Assembly: GCA_027294925.1 (NCBI GenBank)
Contig: JAPULM010000590.1
Coordinates: 1-8,731, forward strand
Length of the DNA stretch: 8,731 nucleotides
Direction: 5' to 3'
From: a bacterium
GTDB taxonomy: Bacteria > Tectomicrobia > Entotheonellia > Entotheonellales > Entotheonellaceae
Part shown: positions 6,712 through 8,731 of the stretch, piece by piece
Layout of the letters: the number at the start of each line of letters is the position of its first letter
Position numbering within the stretch: the first letter of the stretch is position 1
Notes under the pieces: generated by a model
Database searches by the model: none
The model's input: only the letters and a program-made list of their open reading frames with translations
What the model was told of the DNA's origin: nothing
Program-made: the position numbers and the translations under genes

Positions 6712-8247
6712 ATGGGACATCGCGAATTGCTCGCCGAATTGGATCGCCGCCGCGACCAGGCCAGTGGCATGGGGGGGCCGGCCAAACTGGCGAAACGCAA
6801 GGAGCGCGGTATGCTCAACGCCTGGGAGCGCCTTGAGCTTTTGGTCGACGCGGACAGTTTCATCGAATCCGGCTTGCTCGGCGCTTCGGGCATGGTCGAG
6901 GCTGACCGCGACAACACGCCTCGCGACGGAAAGATCACCGGCTTCGCCAAGATCGACGGCCGCGACGTCGCCGTCTGTGTATACGACTTCACGGTGAAGG
7001 GCGCCTCGACCAGCACCACCAACGGCAAGAAGCTCGGCCATATCCGCCGCTCAGCCGGGGAATTCGGTATGCCGTTCGTCCATATCGGCGAATCGACGGG
7101 GGCGCGCCTACCCGATGCGATGGGGGCCATGGGCATGGGAACGATGCTCGGCAACGACCCAACCCAGTTCATGCGCACCCGCGAGACACCCTGGGTGACG
7201 GCGGCGCTCGACACGTCATTCGGTTCCTCAGCGTGGCTCTGCTGTTGTTCGGATTTCGCGGTGATGCGCAAGGGCTCGATTATGTCGGTCTCGAGCCCAC
7301 GCTTGGTTTCGATGGCTGTTGGCGAGAAAATCGATGCTGATGATTTGGGCGGATGGCGGCTGCACGCCGACATCACCGGACTGGCGGACTATTTCGTCGA
7401 CACCGACCAGCAAGCGTTCGAAGCGATTCGGACGTTTCTTGGCTATATGCCGAGCCACAACATGGAGATGCCCCCCGAACATCCGGTCACCGAGGGGAGC
7501 GGCGAGGAGCAGGACAAAATCCTCGACATTCTTCCCGAAAGACGTACCCGAGTTTACGACATGCGCAAGATCGTCGAGATCATCGTCGACCAGGGAAGTT
7601 GCCTCGAAATTAAACCGCGCTTCGGCACGGCAGCGATAACGACACTGGCGCGTCTTGACGGTAAAAGTGTCGGCATCATCGCGAACAACCCGCAGATGGG
7701 AGGCGGCGCGCTGTCGGTCGATGCGTGTCGCAAGATCATCGATTTTACCGTGATGTGCGATTCCTTCAACATTCCGATCGTGCGCTTGATGGACACGCCC
7801 GGTTTCGTCGTCGGTAAGGAAGCCGAGCGCCGGGGCGCGCCCGGCCACATCATGAATTTCATGAACGCCACCTCGCTGGTCACCGTGCCCAGCATCACTG
7901 TTCTGGTGCGCAAGGCTTATGGCCGCGCTTATGTCGCTATGGGCGGCGGGCGCCACAACAGCGAGATGATCGCCTGGCCGACGGCCGAGGTTAGTTTCAT
8001 GGATCCAGTCTTCGCGACCAAGATCGTCCACAATCTGGCTCCAGGGGAAGAAGGATACGAGGAAGCTTTCGCGCATATCCAACAGGACATCCAGGTCTGG
8101 GACATGGCGAGGATCTACTCCGTGCAAAACGTCGTTAAACCACAAGAAACGCGGCATTACCTGATCAAGATGTTGGATGTATACCGATTGCGCAAAAGCG
8201 GTGGCATTGGCCAGCACCGCATGCAAACTTGGCCGACCAGTGCCTAG
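6712..8247 (+). CDS. Acyl-CoA carboxylase carboxyltransferase (beta) subunit, PccB/AccD-like family
   Basis: A complete 511-residue cytosolic enzyme of the biotin-dependent carboxyltransferase family, which moves a carboxyl group between biotin and an acyl-CoA. AAGGA at 6699-6703, 8 bases before the ATG, supports the start. Visible landmarks: ERGMLNAWERLELLVD near 31-46; STGARL (128-133) in the N-domain CoA site; GSSAWLCCCSDF (171-182) at the first oxyanion site; LGGWRLHADITGLADY (212-227); then the C-domain with NNPQMGGGALSVDACRKIIDF (326-345), NIPIVRLMDTPGF (353-365), RKAYGRAYVAM (400-410) and AWPTAEVSFM (421-430). The end, GQHRMQTWPTS, is common in a branch of this family. Length is normal. 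The first oxyanion motif, usually AGGA, reads FGSSA here. No biotin carboxylase or biotin carrier gene is adjacent, so it may borrow these or act as a decarboxylase-type enzyme. An ATP-grasp CoA ligase gene follows at 7 bases. Confidence 0.92.
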   Translation: MGHRELLAELDRRRDQASGMGGPAKLAKRKERGMLNAWERLELLVDADSFIESGLLGASGMVEADRDNTPRDGKITGFAKIDGRDVAVCVYDFTVKGASTSTTNGKKLGHIRRSAGEFGMPFVHIGESTGARLPDAMGAMGMGTMLGNDPTQFMRTRETPWVTAALDTSFGSSAWLCCCSDFAVMRKGSIMSVSSPRLVSMAVGEKIDADDLGGWRLHADITGLADYFVDTDQQAFEAIRTFLGYMPSHNMEMPPEHPVTEGSGEEQDKILDILPERRTRVYDMRKIVEIIVDQGSCLEIKPRFGTAAITTLARLDGKSVGIIANNPQMGGGALSVDACRKIIDFTVMCDSFNIPIVRLMDTPGFVVGKEAERRGAPGHIMNFMNATSLVTVPSITVLVRKAYGRAYVAMGGGRHNSEMIAWPTAEVSFMDPVFATKIVHNLAPGEEGYEEAFAHIQQDIQVWDMARIYSVQNVVKPQETRHYLIKMLDVYRLRKSGGIGQHRMQTWPTSA

Positions 8248-8254
8248 GGGGACG

Positions 8255-8731
8255 ATGGACGAGCTTAGCGCAGAGGCGGCCGAGCGGGGCTGGCTGAGTG
8301 AGCGCGACGCCAAGCGCCTGCTGTCGGCGTTCGGCATTTCCGTCCCGAGTTCGGGTGTCGCCGCTTCGCCGCTAGAGGTGGAGGCAGCGGTGTCGGAACT
8401 AACGCCGCCCTTTGCCGTCAAGGTCATGTCGCAAGATATTCTTCACAAAAGCGATATCGGCGGCGTACGCATCAATCTGCCCGACGGCGCCGCGGCGTGT
8501 GCCACCATTGAGGCGATGGCGGCAACGCCGGCCATCCGGGACGCCCGGGTCGATGGTTATCTGATCGAGGAAATGGCCCCAGCGGGACTCGAAGTGGTGA
8601 TTGGCACCGTCCGCGACATGCAATTCGGGCCAATGATCATGGTCGGTCTTGGCGGCGTCTTCGTCGAGGTTCTGGCCGACGTTGCGTTTCGCATCTGTCC
8701 GATCGGCGAGGCCGACGCCCGCGCCATGCTG
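8255..8731 (+). CDS. ADP-forming acetate/acyl-CoA synthetase, ATP-grasp (beta) part, 3' truncated by the window
   Basis: The first 159 residues of a protein running off the right edge. It begins directly with the ATP-grasp module of NDP-forming acyl-CoA synthetases, which interconvert acyl-CoA plus ADP and phosphate with acid plus CoA and ATP. Landmarks: RDAKRLLSAFGISVP (17-31); FAVKVMSQDILHKSDIGGV (53-71), where Lys56 should bind ATP and His64 corresponds, as I recall, to the second phosphorylated His of the archaeal enzyme; LIEEMAP (103-109); VGLGGVFVEVLADVAFR (130-146). Because no CoA-binding (alpha) domain precedes it, this is either a separate beta subunit or a beta-first arrangement. 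The start ATG has a G-rich site (AGGGGG, 8246-8251) overlapping the upstream stop codon at unusually short spacing, implying translational coupling to the carboxyltransferase. Confidence 0.88.
   Translation, partial: MDELSAEAAERGWLSERDAKRLLSAFGISVPSSGVAASPLEVEAAVSELTPPFAVKVMSQDILHKSDIGGVRINLPDGAAACATIEAMAATPAIRDARVDGYLIEEMAPAGLEVVIGTVRDMQFGPMIMVGLGGVFVEVLADVAFRICPIGEADARAML

Noticed and set aside
6282..6836. 184-codon plus-strand frame across the cyclase remnant and carboxyltransferase start
   Set aside because: It overlaps the carboxyltransferase start in another frame and its sequence is rich in Trp, Cys and Arg, like an out-of-frame reading.
7228..8427. 399-codon open frame on the minus strand
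   Set aside because: It is antisense to the carboxyltransferase and crosses into the next gene. The translation has irregular His/Asp/Arg-rich sequence without a fold-like pattern, typical of the reverse frame of a GC-rich gene.
1..8731. CRISPR arrays, tRNA or rRNA genes, transposase genes with terminal repeats
   Set aside because: Scanning by eye found no regularly spaced repeats, no T-loop consensus with a cloverleaf and no transposase motif on either strand.

Overview
The window reads like chromosome of a Gram-negative (diderm) bacterium with a large, metabolically broad genome. It carries a Tat-exported ABC binding protein, an MltD-type murein lytic transglycosylase with a lipoprotein signal (needing an outer membrane and periplasm), and CoA-thioester enzymes. 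The closest feel from memory is a proteobacterium or a Tectomicrobia/Entotheonella-like organism; this is a guess without a database search. Every supported gene lies on the + strand.

Region 1 (1-2875) is an importer operon for a carbohydrate-like solute: the 3' end of a MalF/UgpA-type permease, a Tat-exported family 1 solute-binding protein, and a MalG/UgpE-type permease. The binding-protein gene sits between the two permeases. It is followed by two GC-rich inverted repeats that could set its mRNA level apart from that of the downstream permease. No ATPase gene is visible; it would lie upstream or elsewhere.

Region 2 (2876-4913) has a plausible sigma-70-type promoter and a complete lytic transglycosylase lipoprotein with an SLT domain and three clear LysM repeats plus one weak one. 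Region 3 (4914-5903) is a 375-base gap with little in it, then a VOC (glyoxalase/dioxygenase-fold) protein that appears to be a stand-alone transcription unit.

Region 4 (5904-6711) is a genomic scar. It holds the C-terminal tail of a TPR-type adenylate cyclase/ATPase protein joined out of frame to the N-terminal half of a class III cyclase domain, then degenerate sequence, then the last codons of an unidentified gene.

Region 5 (6712-8731) is a GC-rich pair: an acyl-CoA carboxylase carboxyltransferase subunit followed 7 bases later by the start of an ADP-forming acyl-CoA synthetase beta-type (ATP-grasp) protein that runs off the window. The pair probably acts on a shared acyl-CoA pool, but the substrate cannot be read from the sequence. 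I did not find a convincing wholly new system. The most unusual parts are the tail-before-head cyclase remnant and the carboxyltransferase/ATP-grasp pair.
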